Source: Micromonospora wenchangensis
GTDB lineage: Bacteria; Actinomycetota; Actinomycetes; Mycobacteriales; Micromonosporaceae
Assembly: GCF_002210435.1 (NCBI RefSeq)
Contig: NZ_MZMV01000016.1
Location: 1-64,000, forward strand
Direction: 5' to 3'
Length of the DNA stretch: 64,000 nt
The stretch's first letter is position 1, and the number at the start of each line of letters is the position of its first letter. A program made the position numbers and the translations under genes. Under the pieces are notes generated by a model. It saw nothing but the letters and a program-made list of their open reading frames with translations. It was not told where the DNA came from and searched no databases. This document shows, in pieces, positions 27,326 to 35,864 of the stretch.

Positions 27326-28291
27326 TCACGTCGTGGTGCGGGGACGCCAGGTGGTCAGGCGTACCGACGCGGTCACCGTGACCGGCGTGGGCAGCGCGTC
27401 GATCGCGGCGGCGAGCCGCGCCGGGTCGGTGTGCCAGGCGCTCGGCCCCATCCCGACCAGGGTGCCGACCTCGGCCCGGTCGAGGGTGAGCCGGGCGGTG
27501 TGCACGGCGGTGTGCTCCGGCGTGAACCGCCCGGCGAGGCTGTCGGCGACCCGGTCGGCCTTGGCCGGGTCGACCCGCAGCAGCCCGAGGACGTCGACCA
27601 GCTCGGCGAGGTGGGCGTCGGTGGGGGTGACCACCAGCAGCACCCCGGCCGGGTGCAGCACCCGGTGGAACTCGTCGCCGTTGCGCGGGGCGAAGACGTC
27701 GAGCAGCACGGCCACCGACCGGTCGGCCAGCGGCAACCGCTGCCAGGTGTCGGCGAGCGCGGCGGCGGCGCGCGGGTGGGCGCGGGCGGCGCGGCGCAGC
27801 GCCGGCTTGGCGACGTCCAGGGCCAGGCCGACGGCGTCCGGCCATGCCGAAAGCACCGCCGCGAGGTGCCGGCCGGTGCCCGCCCCGGCCTCCACCACCA
27901 GCGGGTACGCCCCGAAGCCCGCCCGCTCCGGCCCGTCCGCCCCGGCGGGGCCGGTCGGTGCGCTCGCCCCGGCGGGGCCGGTCGGTGTCGCCAGGGCGGA
28001 GGTCGCCGCCTCGGCCAGGGCGGAGGAGATCACGTCGTAGTGCCCGGCGGCCAGGAAGTCGGCCCGGGCGGCGACCATGTCGGCGGTGTCCCCGACGTGC
28101 GGGGCGCGGCCGGCGAGCAGGGTGACGTACCCCTGGCGGGCCAGGTCGAAGCTGTGCCGGCGGGGGCAGCGCAGGGCGCGGGTGTCGGTGGCGGCGGCGA
28201 GCGGCAGGGCGCAGACCGGGCAGCGCAGCCGGGCAACGATCTGCGGGTGCGTCGCGTCGACGGGCTGCTCGAACGGGTGCGGCGCGGTCAC
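27326..28291 (-). CDS. RlmA-type rRNA (guanine-N1)-methyltransferase
   Basis: A 321-residue methyltransferase. The N-terminus carries the zinc-binding pattern of RlmA/TlrB (LRCPVC then LRCPRRHSFDLARQGYV), followed by a SAM-binding motif (VVEAGAGTGRHLA) and DVFAPRN. Family members methylate G745 or G748 of 23S rRNA; the G748 branch in actinomycetes can give macrolide resistance. An in-frame insert between the zinc domain and the SAM motif contains two copies of TGPAGA, from a ~26-base duplication (27939-27987). The GTG start gives a product beginning VTAPHPF. Which guanine is the target cannot be decided here. Confidence 0.85.
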   Translation of the reverse strand: MTAPHPFEQPVDATHPQIVARLRCPVCALPLAAATDTRALRCPRRHSFDLARQGYVTLLAGRAPHVGDTADMVAARADFLAAGHYDVISSALAEAATSALATPTGPAGASAPTGPAGADGPERAGFGAYPLVVEAGAGTGRHLAAVLSAWPDAVGLALDVAKPALRRAARAHPRAAAALADTWQRLPLADRSVAVLLDVFAPRNGDEFHRVLHPAGVLLVVTPTDAHLAELVDVLGLLRVDPAKADRVADSLAGRFTPEHTAVHTARLTLDRAEVGTLVGMGPSAWHTDPARLAAAIDALPTPVTVTASVRLTTWRPRTTT

Positions 28292-28334
28292 CCGCAGCAG
28301 CCTACGGCGCACCCCCGACCGGGCCGACGGTGTG

Positions 28335-28427
28335 CCTGCCCGGCGCGGGCGTCCCTCCCGGCCTCGGGAGCCCTGCCCGGCGCGGAGGTGCCTCCCGACC
28401 TCGGGAATCCTGCCCGGCGCAGGTGGG
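28335..28427. repeat. 37-base tandem repeat, about 2.5 copies
   Basis: Units start with CCTGCCCGGCGC at 28335, 28372 and 28409; the first two continue into CTCCCGRCCTCGGGA, a self-complementary core that folds into a small hairpin, and the third is cut short. It lies in the 282-base gap between the methyltransferase and add genes. Downstream, CGCCCGACGTG occurs twice in tandem around 28486. Confidence 0.7.
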
Positions 28428-28573
28428 ACGAGGTGGCGGCATCCGTTCGCGCGGACACCGCCGTATCGGCGACGTTGCGCGCCCGACGTGCGCCCGACGT
28501 GCGGACCGTGCGGGCCGGGCGGCGCGCGCGAGCCTGATCGCGGGCGGTCGGGGGGCGTGACTAGGGTCGGGGG

Positions 28574-29650
28574 ATGGTCGCAATCCGATACGAGGACATC
28601 GTCAAGGTCCCGAAGGCGCTGCTGCACGATCATCTCGACGGCGGCCTGCGGCCGGCGACGGTCGTCGAGCTGGCCGCCGAGGTGGGGCACGAGCTGCCGA
28701 GCACCGATCCCGACACGCTCGGCCGGTGGTTCGCGGAGGCGGCGCACTCCGGCTCGCTGGAGCGCTACCTGGAGACGTTCGCGCACACTGTCGCGGTCAT
28801 GCAGACCGCCCCGGCGTTGCGTCGGGTGGCCCGGGAGTGCGCGCTCGACCTGGCCGCCGACGGCGTGGTCTACGCCGAGGTCCGGTTCGCCCCCGAGCAG
28901 CACCTGGAGCAGAACCTCACCCTGGACGAGGTGGTCGAGGCGGTCGTCGCCGGTTTCGTGGAGGGCAGCGCGGAGGCCGCCGGGGCGGGCAACCCGATCC
29001 GGGTCGGCACCCTGCTCACCGCGATGCGGCACGCCGCCCGGTCGCAGGAGATCGCCGAGCTGGCCGTGCGGCACCGTGACGCCGGGGTGGTGGGCTTCGA
29101 CATCGCCGGCGCCGAGGCCGGGTTCCCGCCCACCCGCCACCTGGATGCCTTCGAGTACCTCCAGCGGGAGAACTTCCACTTCACCATCCACGCCGGTGAG
29201 GCGTTCGGGCTGCCGTCGATCTGGCAGGCGATCCAGTGGTGCGGGGCGGACCGGCTCGGCCACGGGGTGCGGATCGTGGACGACATCACCCCCGGGCCGG
29301 TGCCGAAGCTCGGCCGGCTGGCGGCGTACGTGCGGGACAAGCGCATCCCGCTGGAGCTGTGCCCGTCGTCGAACGTGCAGACCGGGGCGGTGGCGTCGAT
29401 CGCCGAGCACCCGATCGGGCTGCTGCGGGAGATGCGGTTCCGGGTGACGGTGAACACCGACAACCGGCTGATGAGCGGCACCTCGATGTCGCGCGAGATG
29501 GCACTGCTGGTGGAGAACTTCGGCTACGGCTGGAAGGAACTCCAGTGGTTCACGGTCAACGCGATGAAGAGCGCCTTCATCCCGTTCGACGAGCGGTTGG
29601 CGATCATCGACGAGGTGATCAAGCCGGCGTACGCGAAGCTGATCGGCTGA
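28574..29650 (+). CDS. add: Adenosine deaminase
   Basis: A 358-residue metal-dependent deaminase converting (deoxy)adenosine to (deoxy)inosine. Metal ligands His-x-His are replaced in spelling but present as LLHDHLDGG (residues 13-21); IHAGEAFG carries the third His and catalytic Glu (about 208), LGHGVRI follows, and NTDNRLMS supplies the last Asp ligand. TAGGGT at 28562-28567, six bases before ATG and without a ribosome site, suggests a leaderless mRNA. Its place beside cdd and deoA matches the mycobacterial cluster. It converges with the next gene at one base distance. Confidence 0.95.
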   Translation: MVAIRYEDIVKVPKALLHDHLDGGLRPATVVELAAEVGHELPSTDPDTLGRWFAEAAHSGSLERYLETFAHTVAVMQTAPALRRVARECALDLAADGVVYAEVRFAPEQHLEQNLTLDEVVEAVVAGFVEGSAEAAGAGNPIRVGTLLTAMRHAARSQEIAELAVRHRDAGVVGFDIAGAEAGFPPTRHLDAFEYLQRENFHFTIHAGEAFGLPSIWQAIQWCGADRLGHGVRIVDDITPGPVPKLGRLAAYVRDKRIPLELCPSSNVQTGAVASIAEHPIGLLREMRFRVTVNTDNRLMSGTSMSREMALLVENFGYGWKELQWFTVNAMKSAFIPFDERLAIIDEVIKPAYAKLIG

Positions 29651-29651
29651 C

Positions 29652-30254
29652 TCAGCGGTGCGGGTGGCCGGCGACCAGGTCGGCCACCCGGCGCAGGAAT
29701 TCCCGCGCGTGGGCCGCCTCGGCACCGAGGCCGGTCTGCCGCCGCAGCACCGCCGGTTCGGCGCGCAGCAGCGCCAGCCCGCGCCGGATCAGCACCCGCG
29801 GTGCCTTGCGCTGTTCGGACAGGTCGCGGGCCAGCCGCCGGACGAAGGTCGCCCCACGCGGCCGGCGCAGCGCGTACGCCCCGGCGAGCAGCCCGCGGCG
29901 GCGGCATTCCGCGACGATCTCGGCGGCGAAAATCCCTTCGGCGATGAAGAGTGGCGATCCGGTCACCTCGAATGGCCGGGTGGCCACCCGTCGATCGGCA
30001 CCGATCGCATAGACCGGCACATCGGCCCGGCCCTGCTGGGCCAGTTGGGCAATTGTCTCCACCGCCGTTCCCGCGTCCCACGACTCGGGCGCGTCCCAGT
30101 CGACCAGTCCGTTCTGTCGCGGCAACGTAGGGTCATCACCGTTCTTGTAGAAGTCGTCCAGGCAGAGCACGGGAAGGCCGGTTCGTTGCGCTATGTACGA
30201 CTTTCCGGACCCGGAGGGACCGGCGAGGAGGACGACGCGGTGGCGATATTCCAT
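29652..30254 (-). CDS. Uridine kinase-like P-loop kinase
   Basis: A 200-residue protein with Walker A LLAGPSGSGKS at residues 8-18, a LCLDDFYKNGDDPTLPR segment typical of uridine/cytidine kinase and phosphoribulokinase relatives, DWDAPESWD (about 52), and FIAEGIFA as Walker B-like strand. It probably phosphorylates uridine or another nucleoside, consistent with the salvage genes around it. Arginine-rich C-terminal helices suggest lid residues. It ends directly against add and is divergent from the conservon operon. Confidence 0.75.
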   Translation of the reverse strand: MEYRHRVVLLAGPSGSGKSYIAQRTGLPVLCLDDFYKNGDDPTLPRQNGLVDWDAPESWDAGTAVETIAQLAQQGRADVPVYAIGADRRVATRPFEVTGSPLFIAEGIFAAEIVAECRRRGLLAGAYALRRPRGATFVRRLARDLSEQRKAPRVLIRRGLALLRAEPAVLRRQTGLGAEAAHAREFLRRVADLVAGHPHR

Positions 30255-30375
30255 TACTTTGGGTAACTCCGGAAAGACGGATTGCGATCAAATTGCATCA
30301 ACATCTCATCACACCTCCGGCGACCGACAACCTGGGCTTTCTCTTTCAGGGGAGGCGTGATGGAATCTCGGAGGT

Positions 30376-30417
30376 CCGACCCGCCGGGTCGGCCGCTGGG
30401 CGTTGCCCGTGGCAACG
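30376..30417 (+). promoter_or_regulatory. Two tandem hairpins in the cvnA leader
   Basis: CCGACCC-GCC-GGGTCGG (30376-30392) and CGTTGCC-CGT-GGCAACG (30401-30417) are perfect seven-base stems with three-base loops, eight bases apart. The second ends 30 bases before the cvnA start. They follow an AT-richer stretch (30255-30350) likely to hold the divergent promoters. They could act in transcript stability or attenuation. Confidence 0.5.
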
Positions 30418-30447
30418 CGGAGACGCTGTAATCGCGAGGGCGGTGAC

Positions 30448-33400
30448 GTGAGCAAACGGCCAACGACGGCGAACTCCTTCCTGTCGCGTCTGCGTCGGCC
30501 GGCCGGCCGGCTCCGCGACATGCCGATCTGGTCCAAGCTCGGGCTGATCATGATCGTGCCGACCATCGCCACGGTCGTCGTGGGCACCAGCGGCCTGGTG
30601 GACCACCTGCAGACGCTCAACAACGCCAACCGGGCCGGTGACCTGGCCAACCTGGTGGGCTACTCAGGCGACCTCGTCAACACCCTCCAGGACGAGCGCA
30701 CCAACGCGGTCCTCCTGCTCGGCTCGCCCAAGGGGCAGGCCCGCGCCCAATACCAGGAGGCGTACAACCGGGTCAACCAGCGGGTCGACCAGTCCAAGGC
30801 GCCGTACTCGCAGCAGCGTGCCGAGATCGAGGGACTGCCGGCCACCCTGGAGACGCAGCTCGACCGGATCGACAGCGACCTGACCGAGATGCCCGGCATC
30901 CGCAGCCAGGTCTACAACGGCAAACTGCGGCTCAGCGAGGCGGTCAGCCGGTACACCGGCCTGATCAACAACCTGATCACCATCCGTGACTCGGCCACCC
31001 AGCTCGCCGGCGACAACGACCTGAGCGACCAGATGCGCGCCGCCGCCGCGATGGCCCGCGCCAAGGAGTACGCCTCCGTCCGCCGGATCGCGGTGCACCA
31101 GGTGCTGCTCCAGCGGGCGTACACCCCGGCCCTGCGTGAGCTGTACATCTCCAGCAACACCGGTGAACAGCAGGCCCTGCAGAGCTTCCAGGCCGTGGCG
31201 AGCCGCGCCGAACGCGAGTTCCAGGACCAGACCGTCTCCGGCTCCGACCGGCGGCAGGCCGACATCTACGCCGGCCAGGTCAGCGCGCTCAACAGCGACA
31301 AGCTCGACGGCCTCACCTTCAGCACCGACCAGTGGGACGCGGCCATGGTCGCGTACGCCCAGCTCAACCGGGCCGTCGAGGTACGCCTCGACAGCGACGT
31401 GGTGGCCAAGGCCGACGAGTTGCGCTCCGACGTGCAGCGTCAGGTCTTCCTGGAGACCGGCCTGCTGCTGAGCATGCTGCTGCTGGCGATCCTCTTCGCC
31501 TACCTGGTCGCCCGGTCGATGGCCCGCTCCCTGCGGGAACTGCGCCAGGGCGCGCTGTCCATCGCCCAGTTCGGCCTGCCGCAGGCGGTGGCCCGGCTGC
31601 GCGACCCGCAGTTCACCGGCCAGCAGTCCCCGGCCCAGCTCGCCAACCAGATCGCCGAGCCGCTGCCGGTCCGCAGCCGCGACGAGTTCGGCCAGGTGAC
31701 CGAGGCGTTCAACGCCGTCCACCTGGAGGCCGTCCGGACGGCCGCCGAGCAGGCCGCGCTCCGCTCCTCCGTCGCGACGATGTTCGTCAACCTCGCCCGC
31801 CGCTCGCAGATCCTGGTCGACCGGCTGATCGGCCACCTCGACCGGCTGGAGCGCGGCGAGGAGGACCCGGACCGGCTGGCCGAGCTGTTCCAGCTCGACC
31901 ACCTGGCCACCCGGATGCGCCGCAACGACGAGAACCTGCTGGTCCTCGCCGGTGCCGACTCGACCCGGGTGCAGCGCGAACCGGCCGCCCTGATCGACGT
32001 GCTGCGCGCCGCCCAGTCCGAGGTCGAGCACTACACCCGGATCGAGTTCGGGGTCATCGACCGGGACATCGAGGTCTCCGCGCACGCGGTCAACGACCTG
32101 GTGCACCTGGTCGCCGAGCTGTTCGACAACGCGACCGCGTTCTCCCCGCCGGACTCCCAGGTGATGGTCGAGGCCCGGCGGGTCGGCGACCGCGCGTCGC
32201 TCTACGTCGAGGACCGGGGCATCGGCATCAGCGCCGAGCAGTTGACCGACCTCAACGAGCGGCTCGCCACGCCACCCCAGGTGGACGTGGCCGTCTCCCG
32301 GATGATGGGCCTGGTCGTGGTGGCCCGGCTGGCGTCCCGGCACGGCGTCAAGGTCGAGCTGCGGCCCGGCACCGACCGGGGCACCGTGGCCGAGGTCGTC
32401 CTGCCCACGTCGGTGCTGGTACCCCGGGCCCTCAGCGGCCGGGCCCCCGGCACGCCGGGACTGCCGGCCGGCGGCCCGCAGTTCGGCGGCGGGTCCGCCC
32501 CGGCGTTCGGCGGCGCTGCCCCGGCGTTCGGTGGCTCCGGTGCCGCGTCGGCCTTCGGCGGTGCCGGCACCCCGTCGACCTTCGGTGCGCTTCCCGCGCT
32601 CGGCAACGGCCAACCGCCGGCCCCCCGGCCGGGCGACTCCGGCAACCAGGTCACCCTCGGCGGCCGGCCCTTCGACCCGGCACCGCGCAACGGCTCGCCC
32701 GCCCCCGCCAACGGCGGACGCGGGATGCCCGCCTGGTCCGACCTCACCGGCGCCAGCGGGATCAACGGTGGTGACGGCTTCACCAACCCGCGGGCCACCA
32801 ACGGGCAGGCGATCGACCCGCTGCCGCAGCGGCGGAGCACCGACGACCCGGACAGCACCGGCCAGCAGCCGGTCATCCCGCGCCAGCTGCCGAGCAGCCC
32901 CGAGGCCCGGCCGTACAGCTCGCCGCCGGTACCGCCGGTGTCGGCCCCGCCGCTGCCGCCCGCGTACCCGGTCGCGCCGGTGTCCGGCCAGCCCGTCTCG
33001 GGTCAGCCGGTCTCCGGTTACCCGGTGTCCGGCCAGCCGGTCTCCGGTCAGCCGGTCTCCGGCCAGCCGACCTACGGCTACCCGGTGTCGGGTCAGCCCG
33101 CACCGGGCTACCCGGTGTCGGCGTCCCCGTACTCCGGTCAGCCGGGTCCGGTCGCGCCGGTCTCCGGGTCGCCCACCGGCCCGCTGCCGTCCCGGCCCAC
33201 CTCGGGCGGGGCCGCGCCGGGCGCCGCCGCCCCGCCGGCCTGGCCGCCGGTGGCGAACCCGGAGCGGGACACGGCCACCCCGCCGGTTCCCGAGCGGCTC
33301 GCCGCCGCGCTGGACATGACCACCGAGCTGCCCCGGGTGCCCCGCTCCGAGCCGGCGGCACCGGTCACGCGGCAGCCCGCCCCGCCGGTGCGGGCCGCCC

Positions 33401-34098
33401 AGACGACGCCGGTCAACCGGCCGTCGGCACCGCAGCAGGTTCCCCAGCAGCGGTACGCGGACGAGACGATGGAGCTGCCGATCTTCCGGGAGCTGGAGTC
33501 GGCCTGGTTCCGTACCCGTAAGCCCGGCCCCGAGGACGCGGCCGGCGCCAAGCAGGCGGCCAACGGCACGACGGCCACCCATGCGGCCGTCGACACCGCC
33601 GGTCACCCGGCCCAGTACACCGCACCAGGGACGACAGGTAGCGCACCGATGGCAGACACTGCGCCGGCCGGGGGCGTGCCGCGTGACAACGGGTCGACAG
33701 TGAACGGCGGCGGGTTCCCCGGGCGCGGCGACGGCCCGGCGACCCGACGTTCCGCCGCGCCGCCCGCCGGCTGGCAGACCGCCGCCGACGAGGGCTGGCG
33801 GGCCGCCGTGGCCGCGACCGAGGCACCGGTGGCCGGCACCACCCAGACCGGCCTGCCGAAGCGGACGCCGATGGCGCAGCTCGTGCCGGGGGCGATCGAG
33901 AAGCCGACCACGTCGGTGCAGCGGCGGACGCCGGAAGCGGTCAGGGGTCTGCTCTCGGCCTACCATCGAGGTGTGCAACGCGGCCGGACCACCTCGGACA
34001 ACCCCACCAACCCGGACGCGACTCCGGGCGGGCAGCAATCCTCGTCGTCTGGCTCCGGCCTGGCGGGCGGGAGCGGGCAGAAGGAGCAAGAAGGATGA
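30448..34098 (+). CDS. cvnA: Conservon sensor histidine kinase CvnA, nitrate-sensor-like
   Basis: A 1216-residue membrane kinase. Membrane helices at about residues 30-52 and 334-356 enclose an extracytoplasmic NIT-like sensor domain; then HAMP (about 357-430), a helical dimerisation segment with [12 protein letters not shown], and a HATPase with N-box [13 protein letters not shown] (about 555) and EDRGIGIS (about 590). Residues 655-1010 are disordered, with FG-rich PAFGG copies and a PVSGQ array. [10 protein letters not shown] (about 1012) and a C-terminal module (about 1112-1180, with [14 protein letters not shown]) also occur in the protein at 35865-38426. GTG 30448 follows GAGGG. Conservon kinases work with B, C and D to pass signals to a GTPase. 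Confidence 0.92.
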   Translation: MSKRPTTANSFLSRLRRPAGRLRDMPIWSKLGLIMIVPTIATVVVGTSGLVDHLQTLNNANRAGDLANLVGYSGDLVNTLQDERTNAVLLLGSPKGQARAQYQEAYNRVNQRVDQSKAPYSQQRAEIEGLPATLETQLDRIDSDLTEMPGIRSQVYNGKLRLSEAVSRYTGLINNLITIRDSATQLAGDNDLSDQMRAAAAMARAKEYASVRRIAVHQVLLQRAYTPALRELYISSNTGEQQALQSFQAVASRAEREFQDQTVSGSDRRQADIYAGQVSALNSDKLDGLTFSTDQWDAAMVAYAQLNRAVEVRLDSDVVAKADELRSDVQRQVFLETGLLLSMLLLAILFAYLVARSMARSLRELRQGALSIAQFGLPQAVARLRDPQFTGQQSPAQLANQIAEPLPVRSRDEFGQVTEAFNAVHLEAVRTAAEQAALRSSVATMFVNLARRSQILVDRLIGHLDRLERGEEDPDRLAELFQLDHLATRMRRNDENLLVLAGADSTRVQREPAALIDVLRAAQSEVEHYTRIEFGVIDRDIEVSAHAVNDLVHLVAELFDNATAFSPPDSQVMVEARRVGDRASLYVEDRGIGISAEQLTDLNERLATPPQVDVAVSRMMGLVVVARLASRHGVKVELRPGTDRGTVAEVVLPTSVLVPRALSGRAPGTPGLPAGGPQFGGGSAPAFGGAAPAFGGSGAASAFGGAGTPSTFGALPALGNGQPPAPRPGDSGNQVTLGGRPFDPAPRNGSPAPANGGRGMPAWSDLTGASGINGGDGFTNPRATNGQAIDPLPQRRSTDDPDSTGQQPVIPRQLPSSPEARPYSSPPVPPVSAPPLPPAYPVAPVSGQPVSGQPVSGYPVSGQPVSGQPVSGQPTYGYPVSGQPAPGYPVSASPYSGQPGPVAPVSGSPTGPLPSRPTSGGAAPGAAAPPAWPPVANPERDTATPPVPERLAAALDMTTELPRVPRSEPAAPVTRQPAPPVRAAQTTPVNRPSAPQQVPQQRYADETMELPIFRELESAWFRTRKPGPEDAAGAKQAANGTTATHAAVDTAGHPAQYTAPGTTGSAPMADTAPAGGVPRDNGSTVNGGGFPGRGDGPATRRSAAPPAGWQTAADEGWRAAVAATEAPVAGTTQTGLPKRTPMAQLVPGAIEKPTTSVQRRTPEAVRGLLSAYHRGVQRGRTTSDNPTNPDATPGGQQSSSSGSGLAGGSGQKEQEG
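32977..33150 (+). repeat. PVSGQ pentapeptide repeat array within cvnA
   Basis: In-frame 15-base units encode PVSGQ and variants (PVSGY, PTYGY, PAPGY), about ten in all. Codon choice varies between copies, so the array is under protein-level rather than recent DNA-level amplification. It lies in the cytoplasmic disordered region. Confidence 0.85.
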
Positions 34099-34499
34099 CA
34101 AGTACGCAGGATCTGGGTTGGCTGCTGGCCAACTTCGCCGACCGGGTGCCGGGTGTCGCGCACGCGGTCGCGGTCTCCGCCGACGGCCTGCTCCTCGCTT
34201 CGTCGCGTGACCTGCCCCGGGACCGGGCCGACCAGCTGGCCGCGATCGCGTCCGGCCTGGTCAGCCTGACCCAGGGCGCGGCCCGCTGCTTCGAGGGCGG
34301 CGCGGTGTTGCAGACCGTCGTCGAGATGGACAACGGTTTCCTGTTCCTCATGTCCATCTCGGACGGCTCGTCGTTCGCCGTCCTGGCCGCGCGCAGCTGC
34401 GACGTCGGTCAGGTCGGGTACGAGATGGCGCTGCTGGTCGACCGGGTCGGTGACGCGCTCACGCCGCAGGCCCGTACGGCTGTCGGGATGATGGGCTGA
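34095..34499 (+). CDS. cvnB: Roadblock/LC7 protein CvnB
   Basis: A 134-residue roadblock-fold protein, the second conservon member. It has the usual [20 protein letters not shown] opening, a [20 protein letters not shown] segment and a C-terminal helix. Roadblock proteins act as scaffolds or regulators of small Ras-like GTPases and here probably bridge CvnA and CvnD. ATG overlaps the cvnA stop by four bases (ATGA). Cytoplasmic. Confidence 0.95.
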   Translation: MTSTQDLGWLLANFADRVPGVAHAVAVSADGLLLASSRDLPRDRADQLAAIASGLVSLTQGAARCFEGGAVLQTVVEMDNGFLFLMSISDGSSFAVLAARSCDVGQVGYEMALLVDRVGDALTPQARTAVGMMG

Positions 34500-34592
34500 C
34501 CGGGCTGACCGCCTGGTCGGCACGGAACGACAAGAACGACGGGTTCCACCGGGCGAGAGCCGGTGCCGGGGACGAAGGAGGTGAGCGGCGAC

Positions 34593-34970
34593 ATGGTCGA
34601 TCGTGACGAACCGACAGGTGCGTTGGTCCGGCCGTACGCCGTTACCCGCGGTCGTACCCGTCCCCGGCTCGACATCGCCCTGGAGGCGCTCGTCGAGACG
34701 ACGGTGCGCGGTCGCGCTGCTGCCGGTGGCAACGGCGGTCAGGGCCGGGAGCACCAGTACATCGCCGCGCTGTGTGACGGACGTGTGCAGTCGCTCGCCG
34801 AGATCGCGGCGCGGATGCAGCTTCCGCTCGGCGTGGCCCGGGTGCTCATCGCCGACATGGCGACGGACGGCCTGGTCGCGGTCCACGAGCCGACCATCTT
34901 GGACGACTCGGACGACGCGGTGGGCACTGAACTGCTGGAGAGGGTGCTGAGTGGACTTCGCAGGCTCTGA
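34593..34970 (+). CDS. cvnC: DUF742 protein CvnC
   Basis: A 125-residue DUF742 protein with the family's LVRPYAVTRGRTRP near the N-terminus and a winged-helix-like half (CDGRVQSLAEIAARMQLPLGVARVLIADM). The role in the conservon is unclear, but it is always paired with CvnB and CvnD. ATG 34593 is chosen because AAGGAGGTG ends nine bases before it; GTG 34581 lies within that site. The end overlaps cvnD by 20 bases. Confidence 0.93.
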   Translation: MVDRDEPTGALVRPYAVTRGRTRPRLDIALEALVETTVRGRAAAGGNGGQGREHQYIAALCDGRVQSLAEIAARMQLPLGVARVLIADMATDGLVAVHEPTILDDSDDAVGTELLERVLSGLRRL

Positions 34971-35565
34971 CATGTCGCAGCGGCCGCCTGCCCCGAACGG
35001 GCGCGTGACGTCGGCGAAGATCGTTATCGCCGGTGGGTTCGGCGTCGGCAAGACGACGCTGGTCGGCTCGGTCTCGGAGATCACGCCGCTGACCACCGAG
35101 GCCATCATGACCTCCGCCGGTGTGGGCGTCGACGACACCCGGCAGGTGCCGGGCAAGACGACGACCACGGTGGCGATGGACTTCGGCCGTATCTCGATCG
35201 ACCGGGATCTGATCCTGTACCTGTTCGGTACACCCGGTCAGACGCGGTTCTGGTTCATGTGGGACGAACTGGTCCGGGGTGCCATCGGTGCCGTGGTGCT
35301 GGTCGACACCCGCCGGTTGGCCGACTGCTTCGCGGCGATCGACTTCTTCGAGCACCGGCGGCTGCCGTACCTGGTGGCGATCAACTGTTTCGACGGGATG
35401 CAGTATCACGACCCGCAGGACGTCCGGGACGCGTTGGCGATCTCGACCGACGTGCCGGTCGTCGCGTGCGACGCCCGTAACCGGGAGTCGACCAAGCACG
35501 TGCTGATCTCGTTGGTCGAGTACGTGCTGACCATGCGTCGTTCGCGCGCGGTCGCCCCGGCCTGA
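34951..35565 (+). CDS. cvnD: Conservon Ras-like GTPase CvnD
   Basis: A 204-residue small GTPase, last member of the conservon. G1 is GGFGVGKTTL (about residue 28), G3 reads FGTPGQ (about 92, where Ras has DxxG), and NCFD (about 150) stands for NKxD. It has no prenylation or membrane signal. It should cycle under control of CvnB and CvnA-type proteins. GTG 34951 lies five bases after GGAGAGGG, inside the end of cvnC; ATG 34972 is possible. Two hairpins follow the gene. Confidence 0.94.
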   Translation: MDFAGSDMSQRPPAPNGRVTSAKIVIAGGFGVGKTTLVGSVSEITPLTTEAIMTSAGVGVDDTRQVPGKTTTTVAMDFGRISIDRDLILYLFGTPGQTRFWFMWDELVRGAIGAVVLVDTRRLADCFAAIDFFEHRRLPYLVAINCFDGMQYHDPQDVRDALAISTDVPVVACDARNRESTKHVLISLVEYVLTMRRSRAVAPA

Positions 35566-35576
35566 CCGACCTCGTA

Positions 35577-35612
35577 CGCGCCCGGTGGCGGCTCCGGCCG
35601 CGACCGGGCGCG
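35577..35612 (+). terminator. Hairpin 12 bases after cvnD
   Basis: CGCGCCCGGT (35577-35586) and ACCGGGCGCG (35603-35612) are perfectly complementary with a 16-base loop. Confidence 0.55.
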
Positions 35613-35813
35613 TCCGTGTTTCCCGACCCGTACGCCGGGAGCAGACCGGCGGCCCTGCGCCGTCGTGCTCCCGTGCCCCGGGCCCGCGTGCGGTGGTGGG
35701 GAGGGCCTGCGGTGCCCCGGCCCGTGCGCCGGCTCTGCGGGCCGCTGTGCGGGGTCGACGACCTTAGGAGAGAGTCCCGGGGTGGGGCGGGTGCGGTCAG
35801 GCCCGCACGACGG

Positions 35814-35848
35814 CGCTGGCCCGACCGGAGGAACCGGTCGGGCCAGCG
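35814..35848. terminator. Perfect 15-bp bidirectional hairpin between convergent units
   Basis: Arms 35814-35828 and 35834-35848 are exactly complementary, loop AGGAA. It lies 16 bases beyond the end of the minus-strand gene and 250 bases after cvnD, so it serves mainly as terminator for the minus-strand unit. Otherwise the 299-base gap holds nothing recognisable. Confidence 0.7.
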
Positions 35849-35864
35849 GTGAGCCGTCAGAGGG

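Noticed and set aside
28335..28427. CRISPR array
   Set aside because: Only about 2.5 degenerate, contiguous units with no spacers and no cas genes nearby.
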